Shown: piece after piece, positions 8,321 to 17,133 of the stretch | Layout of the letters: each line of letters begins with the position of its first letter | Position numbering within the stretch: the stretch's first letter is position 1 | Origin: a bacterium | GTDB taxonomy: Bacteria > Krumholzibacteriota > Krumholzibacteriia > LZORAL124-64-63 | Length of the DNA stretch: 64,000 nt | Assembly: GCA_024231905.1 (NCBI GenBank) | Contig: JAAEQC010000207.1 | Span: 1-64,000 of the forward strand | Direction of reading: 5' to 3' | Made by a program: the position numbers and the translations under genes | The notes under the pieces: generated by a model | Seen by the model: only the letters and a program-made list of their open reading frames with translations | Told to the model about the DNA's origin: nothing | Databases searched by the model: none

Positions 8321-10090
8321 CTAGTGCCCGCCCACCGGCCCTCCCGAGCCCGACGGCACCCGGATGTCTTCGACCAGGTGCTGGATCGACTCCGGCGGCG
8401 GCGAGGTCATCTTCGAGACCACGTAGGCTACGGTGAAGTTGATCAGGGCCCCCACCGCGCCGAACGAACCCGGCGAGATGCCGAGCATCCAGTGCTCGGG
8501 AGTGTCCGGAGCCATGGCCGTGCTCTTGAAAAAGAGCCAGCCCTTGAACCAGAAGATGTAGACGAGGGTGCTCAGCAAGCCGGCCAGCATACCGGCGATG
8601 GCTCCCGCGTTGTTCATGCGCTTGTTGAAGATCCCCATCATCAGGGCCGGGAAGATGGACGACGCGGCCAGACCGAAGGCCAAGGCCACGGTCTGGGCGG
8701 CGAAGCCCGGTGGGTCGAGTCCCAGCAGTCCCGCCACCACGATGGCGCCCGCCATGGCGACGCGGCTGGCCATGAGCTCCGACTTCTCGCTGATGCCCGG
8801 CATGAGGATGCCCTTCAGCAGATCGTGGCTCACGGCCGAGGCGATGGCCAGCAGCAGGCCCGCGGCCGTGGACAGGGCCGCAGCGATACCACCGGCAGCC
8901 ACCAGGGCGATGACCCAGTTGGGCAGCTTGGCGATCTCCGGATTGGCCAGCACCATGATATCGCGATCCACCTTGGTCATCTCGTTGCCGGCCCAGCCGA
9001 AGGTTGCGGCCTGGGCGTCGAGGCCCGAACCGTAGTACTGGATTCGACCGTCGGCGTTCTTGTCCTCGTAGGCCAACAAGCCGGTTTTCTCCCAGTTGGT
9101 GAACCATGCCGGGGCCTCGTCGTACTTGATGTTGCCGTCGACCGCGCCCACCGGACCGGTCTGGATGGTCTCCATGAGGTTCAGCCGCGCCATGGCGCCC
9201 ACGCCCGGGGCCGTGGTGTAGAGGATGGCGATGAAGACCAGGGCCCAGCCCGCCGAGGAGCGCGCATCCCGCACCTTGGGCACGGTGAAGAAACGCGTGA
9301 TCACGTGAGGCAGTCCCGCCGTGCCGATCATAAGCGACATGGTCAGCAGGAACATGTTCAGGGTCGAGCCCTTCTGTTCCGTGTAGGCGGCGAAGCCCAG
9401 GTCGACGCAGATCTGGTCGAGCTTGTCGAGCAACGCCACCCCGTCGGACATGTTGCCGCCCAGCCCCAGCTGCGGGATGGGGTTGCCGGTCAGCTGCAGG
9501 GAGATGAATACGGCGGGCACGGTGTAGGCGAAGATGAGTACGCAGTACTGGGCGATCTGGGTGTAGGTGATGCCCTTCATGCCGCCGAGCACGGCGTAGA
9601 CGAACACGATGCCCATGCCCACGTACACGCCCGTGGCGAAAGGGACCTCCAGGAAACGCGAAAAGGCTACGCCCACGCCCTTCATCTGGCCGATCACGTA
9701 GGTCAGGGAGGCCACGATGAGGCAGAGGATGGCCACGGCCCGCGCGCTCTTGGAGTAGAAGCGGTCGCCGATGAACTCGGGGACCGTGAACTTGCCGTAC
9801 TTCCTGAGGTACGGCGCCAGGAGCATGGCCAACAGCACGTAGCCGCCGGTCCAGCCCATGAGATACACCGAGGCGTCGAAGCCGTTGAAGGCGATGAGGC
9901 CGGCCATGGAGATGAAGGAGGCGGCGCTCATCCAGTCGGCGCCCGTGGCCATGCCGTTGAGCACCGGGTGCACGCCCTTGCCGGCCACGTAGAACTCGGC
10001 CGTACTACCGGCCCGCGCCCGGATGGCGATGAAGATGTACACGGCGAACGTCAGGCCCACCACGATGTAGGTCATTGTCTTGAGATCCAT
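8321..10090 (-). CDS. Sodium:solute symporter large subunit (VC_2705-like, SSS family)
   Basis: The 589-residue inner-membrane protein has about 13 hydrophobic helices and the start of the sodium/solute symporter fold (EFYVAGKGV, GADWMSAASFISMAG, YVLLAMLLAPYLRKYGKFTVPEF). It resembles the ActP-like subgroup that works with a small DUF4212 subunit, which is the preceding gene. A loop of about 80 residues between helices (GAVDGNIKYDE onward) is typical of that subgroup. The likely substrate is a short monocarboxylate such as acetate or propionate, judged from the neighbouring CoA ligase. Start ATG 10090 has AAAGGAG upstream. Confidence 0.9.
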   Translation of the reverse strand: MDLKTMTYIVVGLTFAVYIFIAIRARAGSTAEFYVAGKGVHPVLNGMATGADWMSAASFISMAGLIAFNGFDASVYLMGWTGGYVLLAMLLAPYLRKYGKFTVPEFIGDRFYSKSARAVAILCLIVASLTYVIGQMKGVGVAFSRFLEVPFATGVYVGMGIVFVYAVLGGMKGITYTQIAQYCVLIFAYTVPAVFISLQLTGNPIPQLGLGGNMSDGVALLDKLDQICVDLGFAAYTEQKGSTLNMFLLTMSLMIGTAGLPHVITRFFTVPKVRDARSSAGWALVFIAILYTTAPGVGAMARLNLMETIQTGPVGAVDGNIKYDEAPAWFTNWEKTGLLAYEDKNADGRIQYYGSGLDAQAATFGWAGNEMTKVDRDIMVLANPEIAKLPNWVIALVAAGGIAAALSTAAGLLLAIASAVSHDLLKGILMPGISEKSELMASRVAMAGAIVVAGLLGLDPPGFAAQTVALAFGLAASSIFPALMMGIFNKRMNNAGAIAGMLAGLLSTLVYIFWFKGWLFFKSTAMAPDTPEHWMLGISPGSFGAVGALINFTVAYVVSKMTSPPPESIQHLVEDIRVPSGSGGPVGGH

Positions 10091-10173
10091 GTTCGAAGCT
10101 CCTTTGACTGGAACGTCCAGATCGGTTTCACGGCGGCCGGCGGCGAAGTGCCGCGGCCGGGGACGCTCCAGCG

Positions 10174-10425
10174 TCAGTCCTCGTGCACGCCGAATTTGCG
10201 GTCGAGAATGTTCATGCGGTGGGCATAGAAGAAGATCAGCGCCACGAACGTGAAGATCGATCCCTGCTGGGCGAACCAGAAGCCCAGCTTGTAGCCGCCC
10301 AGGCGAATGCCGTTGAGGGGCTCAGCGAGCAGGATCCCGAACCCGAACGACACCACGAACCAGATGGCGATGCACACGATCACCAGCTTGATGTTGGCCA
10401 TCCAGTATTCCTTGGCTCGGTCCAT
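10174..10425 (-). CDS. DUF4212 symporter small subunit
   Basis: The 83-residue protein has two transmembrane helices (about 9-31 and 47-67) and the conserved charged ends of this family (N-terminal AKEYWMANIK, C-terminal MNILDRKFGV). These proteins pair with VC_2705-like sodium/solute symporters, encoded next. AGAGGAG precedes the start. It is the middle gene of the operon running from the CoA ligase to the symporter. Confidence 0.9.
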   Translation of the reverse strand: MDRAKEYWMANIKLVIVCIAIWFVVSFGFGILLAEPLNGIRLGGYKLGFWFAQQGSIFTFVALIFFYAHRMNILDRKFGVHED

Positions 10426-10491
10426 TTCCGTCTCCTCTGTTGGGGGTTCGACGTCTCTCTTGGCTATCGGATACGTGATCCCGCTCCGGGG

Positions 10492-12423
10492 TCAGAGGCC
10501 GGCGGCGTCCTCGTCACCCAGGGGTTCGTTGGCGTATTGCCCCACGCGATGGGAGCGCAGGGCCGTGCGGATCTCGGCGATGATGGCCGGGTCATCGATG
10601 GTGGGCGGCGTGACGATCTGTTCCTCGACGGCCAGGCGCCGGATGGTCTTGCGCAGGATCTTGCCCGAACGGGTCTTGGGCAGGCGGCCCACGACGATGG
10701 CCTGGCGGAAGGCGGCCACGGCGCCGATCTCCCGGCGGATCAGCTGGACGAGTTCCGCCTCGAGCGCGCGCACGTCCGCTTCGACGCCGTCCTTCAGCAC
10801 CACCAGACCCACCGGGACCTGGCCCTTGAGCTGGTCGTCGATGCCTACCACGGCGCATTCAGCCACGGCCGCGTGGCTGCCGATGAGTTCCTCCATCTCA
10901 CCGGTCGACAGGCGATGGCCGGCCACGTTGATGACGTCGTCGGTGCGGCCCATGATGAAGACATAGCCGTCCTCGTCCAGATAGCCGCCGTCGGCCGTGT
11001 GGTAGTAGCCTTCGAAGGCGGACAGGTAGCTGTCCTTGAAGCCCTGGTCGTTCTCCCAGAGGGTGGGCAGGCAGCCGGGGGGCAGGGGCTGGCGGATGAC
11101 GATGTTGCCGGTCTCGCCGGCGGGCGCGGGGGCGCCCTCGTCGTCGAGCACCTCCACCTTGAAACCGGGCACAGGGAAGGTGGCCGAACCGGTCTTCACC
11201 CGGTGGGGCTCGAGGCCCATGGGGTTGGCCACGATGGGCCAGCCGGTCTCGGTCTGCCACCAGTGGTCGACGATGGGGATGTCCAGCACCTGGCCCAGCC
11301 ACTCGTAGGTGGGCGGGTCCAGGCGCTCGCCGGCCAGGAAGAGGGTGCGCAGGGTGGAGATGTCGTACTGGCGGCGCAGGTGGGCGTCCGGGTCCTCCTT
11401 CTTGATGGCCCGGAAAGCCGTGGGCGCCGTGAAGAAGGCGCTCACCCCGTAGTCCTGGATCACGCGCCAGAAGGCCCCCGCGTCGGGGGTGCGCACGGGC
11501 TTGCCCTCGTAGAGCACCGTGGAACAGCCGTGCATGAGCGGTCCGTAGACGATGTAGCTGTGGCCCACGACCCAGCCCACGTCCGAAGCCGCCCAGAAGA
11601 CCTCGCCTGGGTTCACGTTGTAGACGGTCTTCATGCTGAACTTCAGGGCCACGGCGTGGCCACCGTTGTCCCGAACCACGCCCTTGGGTTTCCCGGTGGT
11701 GCCAGAGGTGTAGAGGATGTACAGGGGGTCGGTGGCGTCCACGGGGACGCAGTCCACGGGCTCGGTGCCGTGCATGAGTGCGTGCCAGTCGTGGTCGCGA
11801 CCCGGGGACATGGCCGCCTCCGCCTGGGGTCGCGGGAAGACGATCACGTTCTCCACCTGGTGCTCGGCTTCGACGAGGGCGGCGTCCACCAGGGGCTTGT
11901 ACTCGATGACCCGGTCGAACTCGATGCCGCAGCTGGCGGTGATCAGCACCTTGGGCCGGGCGTCGTCCACGCGCACGGCCAGCTCGTGGGGCGCGAAGCC
12001 ACCGAAGACCACCGAGTGCACGGCTCCCAGCCGCGCACAGGCCAACATGGAGATGACCGCCTCGGGAACCATGGGCATGTAGACGATGACCCGGTCGCCC
12101 TTCTCCACACCCAGGTTCCGCAGGACGCCGGCGAAGCGTGCCACCTCGTCGCGCAGTTCGCGGAAGGTGTAACGACGTTTCAGGTGGGCCGACGCCGAGT
12201 CGTAGAAGAGGGCGATCTGGCTGCCGCGTCCATGATCGACATGGTGGTCCAGGGCCAGGTGGCAGGTGTTGAGCTTGCCGCCGGCGAACCAGCGGTGCAG
12301 GCCGTTCGCGTCCTCGGTGAGCACTTTCTCGGGAGGCGTGAACCAGGGGATGAGATCCATCTTCTGGCGCCAGAAGAAGCGGGGGTTTTCGACCGAGAGC
12401 TGGTGGACGTCCTGGTAACGCAT
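10492..12423 (-). CDS. prpE: Propionyl-CoA synthetase (propionate/acetate-CoA ligase)
   Basis: The 643-residue protein is an acetyl-CoA synthetase-family enzyme: acyl acid + ATP + CoA to acyl-CoA + AMP + PPi. The N-terminal ACAS domain (RWFAGGKLNTCHLALD), the intact P-loop YTSGTTGKPKG, the A5 motif WWQTETGWP, GRTDDVINVAGHRLSTGE and the catalytic lysine in RSGKILRK are all present. VVFGGFAPHELAVRVDDA and the GIEFDRVIEYKP segment favour the PrpE/ACSS3 branch over Acs. It is the first gene of an operon with the symporter pair, so the operon takes up and activates a short-chain acid. GAGGAAGA precedes ATG 12423. Confidence 0.88.
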   Translation of the reverse strand: MRYQDVHQLSVENPRFFWRQKMDLIPWFTPPEKVLTEDANGLHRWFAGGKLNTCHLALDHHVDHGRGSQIALFYDSASAHLKRRYTFRELRDEVARFAGVLRNLGVEKGDRVIVYMPMVPEAVISMLACARLGAVHSVVFGGFAPHELAVRVDDARPKVLITASCGIEFDRVIEYKPLVDAALVEAEHQVENVIVFPRPQAEAAMSPGRDHDWHALMHGTEPVDCVPVDATDPLYILYTSGTTGKPKGVVRDNGGHAVALKFSMKTVYNVNPGEVFWAASDVGWVVGHSYIVYGPLMHGCSTVLYEGKPVRTPDAGAFWRVIQDYGVSAFFTAPTAFRAIKKEDPDAHLRRQYDISTLRTLFLAGERLDPPTYEWLGQVLDIPIVDHWWQTETGWPIVANPMGLEPHRVKTGSATFPVPGFKVEVLDDEGAPAPAGETGNIVIRQPLPPGCLPTLWENDQGFKDSYLSAFEGYYHTADGGYLDEDGYVFIMGRTDDVINVAGHRLSTGEMEELIGSHAAVAECAVVGIDDQLKGQVPVGLVVLKDGVEADVRALEAELVQLIRREIGAVAAFRQAIVVGRLPKTRSGKILRKTIRRLAVEEQIVTPPTIDDPAIIAEIRTALRSHRVGQYANEPLGDEDAAGL

Positions 12424-12491
12424 GGGTCTTCCTCGGCGGAAGTGGATGCGGCGGGACCGACGTACGGAAATCCGCAGACTAAACTGGTCGG

Positions 12492-12520
12492 ATATTATCT
12501 GTTCTGATAGAAATGATCAA
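12492..12520 (-). promoter_or_regulatory. Promoter of the prpE-symporter operon
   Basis: On the minus strand: TTGATC (12520-12515), 17-bp spacer, TAATAT (12497-12492), in an AT-rich patch about 70 bases before the prpE start. Confidence 0.6.
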
Positions 12521-12583
12521 TAGTTTTAATTGCGGGGTTGCAAAGAGACTTAACTGGGTATGTCTGTTCGCGTTACGCGATAT

Positions 12584-13177
12584 TCAGACAAATAGATCCG
12601 TGGGGTCCGGACAGCGATTGAACCAGATATCCCGGTCTGCCTCGGTAGCGGTTCCCGGAAAATCCCCTCGGAAATCGCCCATGCGGAGGATCTTCTGCAA
12701 GTGCAGGTGGGGCGGCCAACCGCCGTTCTCGTGACGATCGCCGACCCAGGCGAAGACCTTGCCAGCGGCCACGGTGCTGCCCACTTCGAGACCGTCCAGG
12801 GAGCGGCGGGCCAGGTGGCCGTAGAGGACGTGGAAGCCGCCGTGGTCGAGGATGATGGTGGCGCCGTAATCCCCGAAGGCGGCGTTGTCGGCGAAACTGT
12901 GGACCGTGGCGGCCAGGGGGGCGGCCAGGGGCGTGCCCGGGTCGGTCCAGACGTCGATGCCCAGGTGGATGATCCGGGGTTCGGTCCCCGTGAAGAGATC
13001 ACTACCGGTGTAGAGTTCACGGCGTTCGCCGTAGCCGCCCCAGGCGGCGGGGGCGTCGGCGCGGGCAGCGTTCACGTGGGCGGCTAGGCGGACGTGGTCG
13101 CGGGGGTCGAGGGCCGGGTCCGACAGATCGACCGGGCGGGCGTCGCTGACGAAAAAAGGGAAGATGGGATGGATCAT
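12584..13177 (-). CDS. M23-family peptidase without signal peptide
   Basis: The 197-residue protein carries the LytM/M23 zinc site: H71 and D75 in HLGID, H121 in YGHLAR, and H157/H159 in PHLHL. M23 enzymes cut peptidoglycan cross-bridges outside the cytoplasm, yet no signal peptide is visible here, so export may use another route or the target may be different. The start overlaps the stop of the upstream membrane protein by four bases (ATGA), making it the third gene of an Xre-membrane protein-peptidase operon. Confidence 0.8.
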   Translation of the reverse strand: MIHPIFPFFVSDARPVDLSDPALDPRDHVRLAAHVNAARADAPAAWGGYGERRELYTGSDLFTGTEPRIIHLGIDVWTDPGTPLAAPLAATVHSFADNAAFGDYGATIILDHGGFHVLYGHLARRSLDGLEVGSTVAAGKVFAWVGDRHENGGWPPHLHLQKILRMGDFRGDFPGTATEADRDIWFNRCPDPTDLFV

Positions 13178-13449
13178 GCGATGGGCTCTCCCCGGAGCGG
13201 TTCCGTCCCATCGTCGTCGTCCTCGTCCCGCTGCAGAAACGCCAGACCGGCGCTGATCAGCGGTCCGAGATAAAGAATGGCGGCCAGGCCGCGGGCATTG
13301 GCCAGAGGCTCGACCGCGACCCGCTTGAGGTCCAGGAGGACGAAACTCCCGTCGTGGATCCCTAACCCGAGGCCCAAACCCACCAGTGCACCCGAGATCA
13401 GTCCGACCGGGGTCGGTCGCCAGCGCCGCGGGGTGATCGCCTCGCTCAT
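13174..13449 (-). CDS. Small two-helix membrane protein
   Basis: A 91-residue protein with two hydrophobic segments (about 15-38 and 57-73) and an acidic tail. It overlaps both neighbours by four bases (ATGA at each end), so the three genes are almost certainly cotranslated. Small two-helix proteins directly after a Xre regulator of this type are common as DUF-type membrane partners; I do not recognise a named family. Confidence 0.65.
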   Translation of the reverse strand: MSEAITPRRWRPTPVGLISGALVGLGLGLGIHDGSFVLLDLKRVAVEPLANARGLAAILYLGPLISAGLAFLQRDEDDDDGTEPLRGEPIA

Positions 13450-13670
13450 GATTCGTCTCCCTCGTCCAGCGCGAAAAGATCCTCCACGCTCACTCCGAAG
13501 ATCGCCGCCAGTTGCAGGGCAAGGCCCACCGAGGGGGCGTAGCGGCCCTTCTCGATGGCATGAATGGTCTGGCGGGTGGCCCCTATGCGGTCGGCCAGGT
13601 CCTGCTGGGTCATCTCGGCCAGCAGGCGGTGGCGGCGCAGGTTGCAGCTGATGTCGTAGCGGGGTTTCAT
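13446..13670 (-). CDS. Xre-family helix-turn-helix regulator
   Basis: The 74-residue protein is a compact HTH_3 domain: RRHRLLAEMTQQDLADRIGA then TRQTIHAIEKGRYAPS and a hydrophobic C-terminal helix. Short regulators of this YozG/Cro kind usually repress their own operon together with a small membrane protein. The direct repeats at 13687-13718 are a likely operator. Its stop overlaps the next start. Confidence 0.85.
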   Translation of the reverse strand: MKPRYDISCNLRRHRLLAEMTQQDLADRIGATRQTIHAIEKGRYAPSVGLALQLAAIFGVSVEDLFALDEGDES

Positions 13671-13678
13671 GGGGAGAA

Positions 13679-13718
13679 CGTATAGTTTATTTTACATTAC
13701 GTCAAGGTTATTTTACAT
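13679..13718 (-). promoter_or_regulatory. Promoter with tandem 11-bp repeats, likely Xre operator
   Basis: TTATTTTACAT occurs at 13687-13697 and again at 13708-13718, exactly 21 bp (two helical turns) apart. Between and beside the repeats lie minus-strand TTGACG (13705-13700) and TATACG (13684-13679), 15 bp apart. One repeat covers the spacer and the other sits just upstream of the -35 box, fitting autoregulation. Confidence 0.55.
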
Positions 13719-14125
13719 CAGTCACCGGCTATGTTGCTCAGGCTGGCAGTGACAACCAAACCGACGGCCAAGTAGACCAGAGCGAGTCCGAATCCCGTGT
13801 ACATCAAGATCGACGTACCCCTCCCCGCCTTCAGGACCTCGATATTCTCGATCTCCCGCCGCTCGACGGCCCACTGCTCGTAGCCGTAGTTCCCCGGTTT
13901 GCCCACGACGATCCTGTCCTGCGAGACCTCCTCCACCTCGCCCTTCACGACCTCGCCCGACAGCAGGTGGACCTTCACGTCCGAGCCCTTCGTTACCGTG
14001 ATCCGCGCCGCCGGGTCACCATCGGTCGCATCGGACCGCGGCAAAGCGGCGGCGCGGTAGCCCGAACATCCAGCGAGGAAAGCCATCAGGGTGACGGTCC
14101 ACAGGAAACGCCCGAAGCTACTCAT
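13718..14125 (-). CDS. Predicted lipoprotein
   Basis: A 135-residue protein with a lipobox FLAGC (Cys near residue 20) and a short beta-rich region (VTKGSDVKVHLLSGEVVKGEVEEV) resembling a small SH3- or Sm-like barrel. A hydrophobic helix lies near the C-terminus (about 107-128). Its start overlaps the preceding gene by eight bases, so the two form an operon. Function unknown. Confidence 0.65.
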   Translation of the reverse strand: MSSFGRFLWTVTLMAFLAGCSGYRAAALPRSDATDGDPAARITVTKGSDVKVHLLSGEVVKGEVEEVSQDRIVVGKPGNYGYEQWAVERREIENIEVLKAGRGTSILMYTGFGLALVYLAVGLVVTASLSNIAGD

Positions 14126-14720
14126 GCAGATCCACGTCCCCCACCCGCTGCGGCCAGGGACTGTCCATGTGGTAGGAGTAGTCGATGCCGCCGATGTCGT
14201 CGGGGCGACCGTCAGCCCGGTAACTGATATTCAGGTCGCCCACCCGGTGGATGCGGCCGCTGGCCCAATGGGAGAAATTCACGTCTCCCACCCGGTGGAC
14301 CTGGCCGCTGGCCCAGGTGCTCACCCGCAGGTCCGAGAAGAAGTCGGGATCCACGTCATCGGTCTCGATGGCCAGGACTAAAGAGAGCTGGTCCACCAGG
14401 AACTCGTAGGCCGCGTCGTGCTCGGCGTTGGCGCCGTAGGCGTAGGCGCCGTAGATGTCCAGGTAGTGGAGCAACTCGGCCGCGTTGCTGGGCAGGTCGT
14501 CGGCGCCGTGGCCGGTGAGGGCCATCTCCTGGGCCATGAGTTCCCGGGCCCGCTCGAGCCAGCGCATGGACCGGACCAGGTGGCCGTCGTCGTAGAGTTC
14601 GGCGGCCTGGTCCAAGGCGCGTTCGACCGGGTTGTCGGACATGAAGCCGGCCGTGGTGGGGACGGTGATGGTCAGTAGGATCGCGGCTATGAGGACCGGA
14701 AGCGCGCGGCGGCGAGTCAT
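14118..14720 (-). CDS. Secreted protein with C-terminal RVGD repeats
   Basis: The 200-residue protein starts at ATG 14720 (AGGGAGA upstream) and has a signal peptide ending near TTAG. The middle is helical (residues about 30-120, TPR-like pattern AAELYDDGHLVRSMRWLERA). The last 65 residues hold four imperfect copies of a short beta unit: HRVGDVNFS, HRVGDLNIS, DIGGIDYS and QRVGDVDL, two of them preceded by WASG. I do not recognise the repeat. It is cotranscribed with the lipoprotein at 13718. Confidence 0.65.
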   Translation of the reverse strand: MTRRRALPVLIAAILLTITVPTTAGFMSDNPVERALDQAAELYDDGHLVRSMRWLERARELMAQEMALTGHGADDLPSNAAELLHYLDIYGAYAYGANAEHDAAYEFLVDQLSLVLAIETDDVDPDFFSDLRVSTWASGQVHRVGDVNFSHWASGRIHRVGDLNISYRADGRPDDIGGIDYSYHMDSPWPQRVGDVDLHE

Positions 14721-14861
14721 GACGTTCTCCCTTCGTCGTTGAGCATGGACCCTACCATGCAGCGAGCGTGCCGGGCATGGGGGACCGCCAGCCGGCCGGT
14801 GGTTTCGACACAACCTATTATCTCCTCGAATGTTACAAAGCTGACCCGCACATCGGACGCA

Positions 14862-14890
14862 CCGAGGCCGGGCACTGGGCCCGGCCTCGG
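14862..14890. terminator. Hairpin after the OmpA-domain gene
   Basis: CCGAGGCCGGGC (14862-14873) pairs perfectly over 12 bp with 14879-14890 around a 5-base loop. It lies 27 bases after the OmpA gene stop. There is no T-run, so it may act with Rho or as a message-stabilising 3' end. Confidence 0.5.
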
Positions 14891-14916
14891 CGGAGGACAA
14901 TCCGTGTCCGGTGGAG

Positions 14917-16461
14917 CTATTTCATGATGATGACGTCGATGCGCCGGTTCTTGGCGCGACCCTCGCTGGTCTTGTTGGTCGATACCGGCCGGTCGGCGCC
15001 ATAACCGATGGACGTGATCCGGTCCCGCGGAATGAGCAGCGACTCGCGCAGGTACTGGGTGACCTGGAAGGCACGCTTTTCCGACAAGGTAACGTTGGAA
15101 CCCGGGTCACCCACCGAATCCGTGTGGCCCTCGATGGTCAGGTGGGCCTCGGGATACATCTCGATGACCTTCTGCACCTTGGCCAGCAGCGCCATGTGCT
15201 CGTCCTGGAGGCTGCTGCTGCCCGGCGCGAAGCTCAGGCCGTGCAGGCGCAGGACCACGTCGTTGGCCGCGTTGAACAGGACCGTGCCGTCGGAGGGGGT
15301 CAGCAGCGACTTGGCCGAACGGAATTTCTCTTCCTTCTCGCGGCGGACCGCCAGCTCGCGTTCCGCTTCCTGCTGACGCGCAGCCATGGCGGCCATGTCC
15401 TCCTGACCGGACTGGAGCTGCACGGCCAGAGACTTCTGCTTCAGCTTCAGTTCGGCGATGCGGCGGTCGAGTTGCTCGGCCAGCTGGCGCGGGTCGTCCG
15501 CCGGCGCGGTCTCACCGATCTGGGCCAGGGAGTTGGTCACGGAGCTGGTCATGCCGGCCAGCTGGGCGCTCAGGTGCTCGTTCTGCTGCTGGAGCTCCTC
15601 GATCTCCTTTATGAGTTCATTGGTGGCGCCCTGGGGGCCACCGTCGAACCCCAGTTGGGTCAGTTCGAAACTCTCGCCCACCCGGTTCATGTGGATCTCG
15701 TAGCCCAACATGAGCTTTTCCCAGGCCTGGTCGTTGCGCTCGATGGAGCGCACCGAGAGCCCGATGTTGGAGGCGTGGCGCGCCTCGTACTCGGCCTTGA
15801 GGGCCAGGTCGACGGCCTCGTCCCGGTTGTACCGGTCGCTGGTCAGGATAGCGTTGGACTTGCTGCGGGCCGAGCGAGCCTTGTCCAGGGTGGACGGGGC
15901 GTACTTCTCCGCCTCGTCGGCCTCGGCCCTGGCGATGAGCTTGTCGGCCTTGTCCAGGATCGTCACCCGAATGGCCTCCATCTCGGCCACGTCGTACAGG
16001 GGAGCCGCCTTGGCGGCCTCCTTGAGGGCGTCCTTGACCTTGCCCTCCTCCACCTTGCGGGCGGCCTTGACGAAGACCTTCTCCGCCTCGGCGTAGAGTT
16101 CGGGCACCAGGGCCGGCGCCCCGGCGTAGCGCGCCTTGTTCCGTGGTTCCAGGTACTCCTGCAGCGACAGCTGGCCCACCTCGGCAGCCTTGGCGGCGTT
16201 GGCCGTGTATTCGGCGGCCCGTGCCACGTGCTTGTCGAGGTCCTTCTGCTTCTTGCGCTGCTTCACGGCCTTCTGGGCCTCGATGTAGGACTTGACGGCC
16301 TTCTCCCACATCTTGGGCGCGAAGACATCGGCGCCGGCGTCGCGGGCGGCATCCATGTCCGCGACCAGGCGGTCGTAGCCGGAGGTGTCGGCGGCGGTGG
16401 CCGCCGCGGCGCACAGAGCGACGGTGAGCAGGGTGGCAAGAACGATACGCAGTCTTTCCAT
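14917..16461 (-). CDS. OmpA-domain envelope protein with long coiled-coil region
   Basis: The 514-residue protein starts at ATG 16461 (GGGAG upstream) and has a signal peptide ending near ATAA. Residues about 30-290 are charged helices rich in A, K and E. About 290-390 form coiled coil (EEIEELQQQNEHL style heptads). The C-terminal 110 residues are an OmpA/MotB peptidoglycan-binding domain (LSFAPGSSSLQ, TIEGHTDSVGDPGSNVTLSE, ERAxRVxxYL-like helix, DRITSIGYGADRPVS, RRIDVII). It should tether the envelope to peptidoglycan. Confidence 0.85.
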   Translation of the reverse strand: MERLRIVLATLLTVALCAAAATAADTSGYDRLVADMDAARDAGADVFAPKMWEKAVKSYIEAQKAVKQRKKQKDLDKHVARAAEYTANAAKAAEVGQLSLQEYLEPRNKARYAGAPALVPELYAEAEKVFVKAARKVEEGKVKDALKEAAKAAPLYDVAEMEAIRVTILDKADKLIARAEADEAEKYAPSTLDKARSARSKSNAILTSDRYNRDEAVDLALKAEYEARHASNIGLSVRSIERNDQAWEKLMLGYEIHMNRVGESFELTQLGFDGGPQGATNELIKEIEELQQQNEHLSAQLAGMTSSVTNSLAQIGETAPADDPRQLAEQLDRRIAELKLKQKSLAVQLQSGQEDMAAMAARQQEAERELAVRREKEEKFRSAKSLLTPSDGTVLFNAANDVVLRLHGLSFAPGSSSLQDEHMALLAKVQKVIEMYPEAHLTIEGHTDSVGDPGSNVTLSEKRAFQVTQYLRESLLIPRDRITSIGYGADRPVSTNKTSEGRAKNRRIDVIIMK

Positions 16462-16549
16462 GGTCGACTCCCGGACGTGGGCGGTACGCCGCCCTGAGCG
16501 GTGGCCGTGACGGGGCACGGAATGGTCCAGGTGTTTTGTCGGCAGGGAA

Positions 16550-17080
16550 TCAGGTGATTTGATGGATTTCGGAATCCGGTTGCTCCGTCGCCACCCCGAG
16601 GCGACCCAGCAGGGCCAGGATCTCGTCCCTGTCCTCGGTCTCCATGTGGATTTCGCCGGAATACCCGTCGGAGATGTGCAGCTTCCAGAACCGCAGCAGC
16701 GCGTTGCTCTCGTTCAGATGCTTGTAATACTTGATGTTATGCTTGCCCGGTGCGACGTGGCTCAGATCGTCCCAGCGGCAGACCGTCACGAACTCCCTCT
16801 TCTTCCTCTTCGACGGCGGCAGCTTCTCGAGGGAGTCCGCCGTCGCCCGGTAGCCGATCCTGTTCAGCACACTGGGCGCCGTCGTGCCGAGGGCGGTGAC
16901 ACCCGCGGCCAGCAGGGCGGTCACGGCCTCCGGCGTATGGACGGCGAACCAGACCACAGCCATGGAGCCCAGGGAGATCAGCGCCAACCAGAGCAAGACG
17001 ACCGGCCGCACCTGGCGGGCCGACCACTCGAGCAGGATCTCCGGCCCGTCCGTCACGGCTTCTCGCGTCTCGTCACCCAC
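16550..17080 (-). CDS. Hypothetical membrane protein
   Basis: A 176-residue protein with two hydrophobic helices near residues 25-65 and a soluble, basic-then-acidic C-terminal domain (LPPSKRKKREFVTV, ISDGYSGEIHMETEDRDEI). No family recognised. It stands between the OmpA-domain gene and the regulator at 17134, on the same strand as both. Confidence 0.55.
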   Translation of the reverse strand: MGDETREAVTDGPEILLEWSARQVRPVVLLWLALISLGSMAVVWFAVHTPEAVTALLAAGVTALGTTAPSVLNRIGYRATADSLEKLPPSKRKKREFVTVCRWDDLSHVAPGKHNIKYYKHLNESNALLRFWKLHISDGYSGEIHMETEDRDEILALLGRLGVATEQPDSEIHQIT

Positions 17081-17133
17081 GGCAGCATCCTCCCGGCGTT
17101 GACGGCAAGTCTACACCGGCGGACGATGAAAAT

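Noticed and set aside
1371..12423. One large acetate/propionate operon including the DUF294 protein
   Set aside because: DUF294 genes often join such operons, but here it is on the opposite strand and separated by two secreted-protein genes and terminators.
8192..12507. Long plus-strand frames (678 and 774 codons) across the symporter/prpE operon
   Set aside because: They are antisense to strongly recognised proteins, have no ribosome site or domain, and are rich in H, R, G and V as expected for complement frames.
14911..16497. 528-codon plus-strand frame over the OmpA-domain gene
   Set aside because: Leucine/glycine/valine-rich shadow of a coiled-coil gene; the minus strand has a clear OmpA domain.
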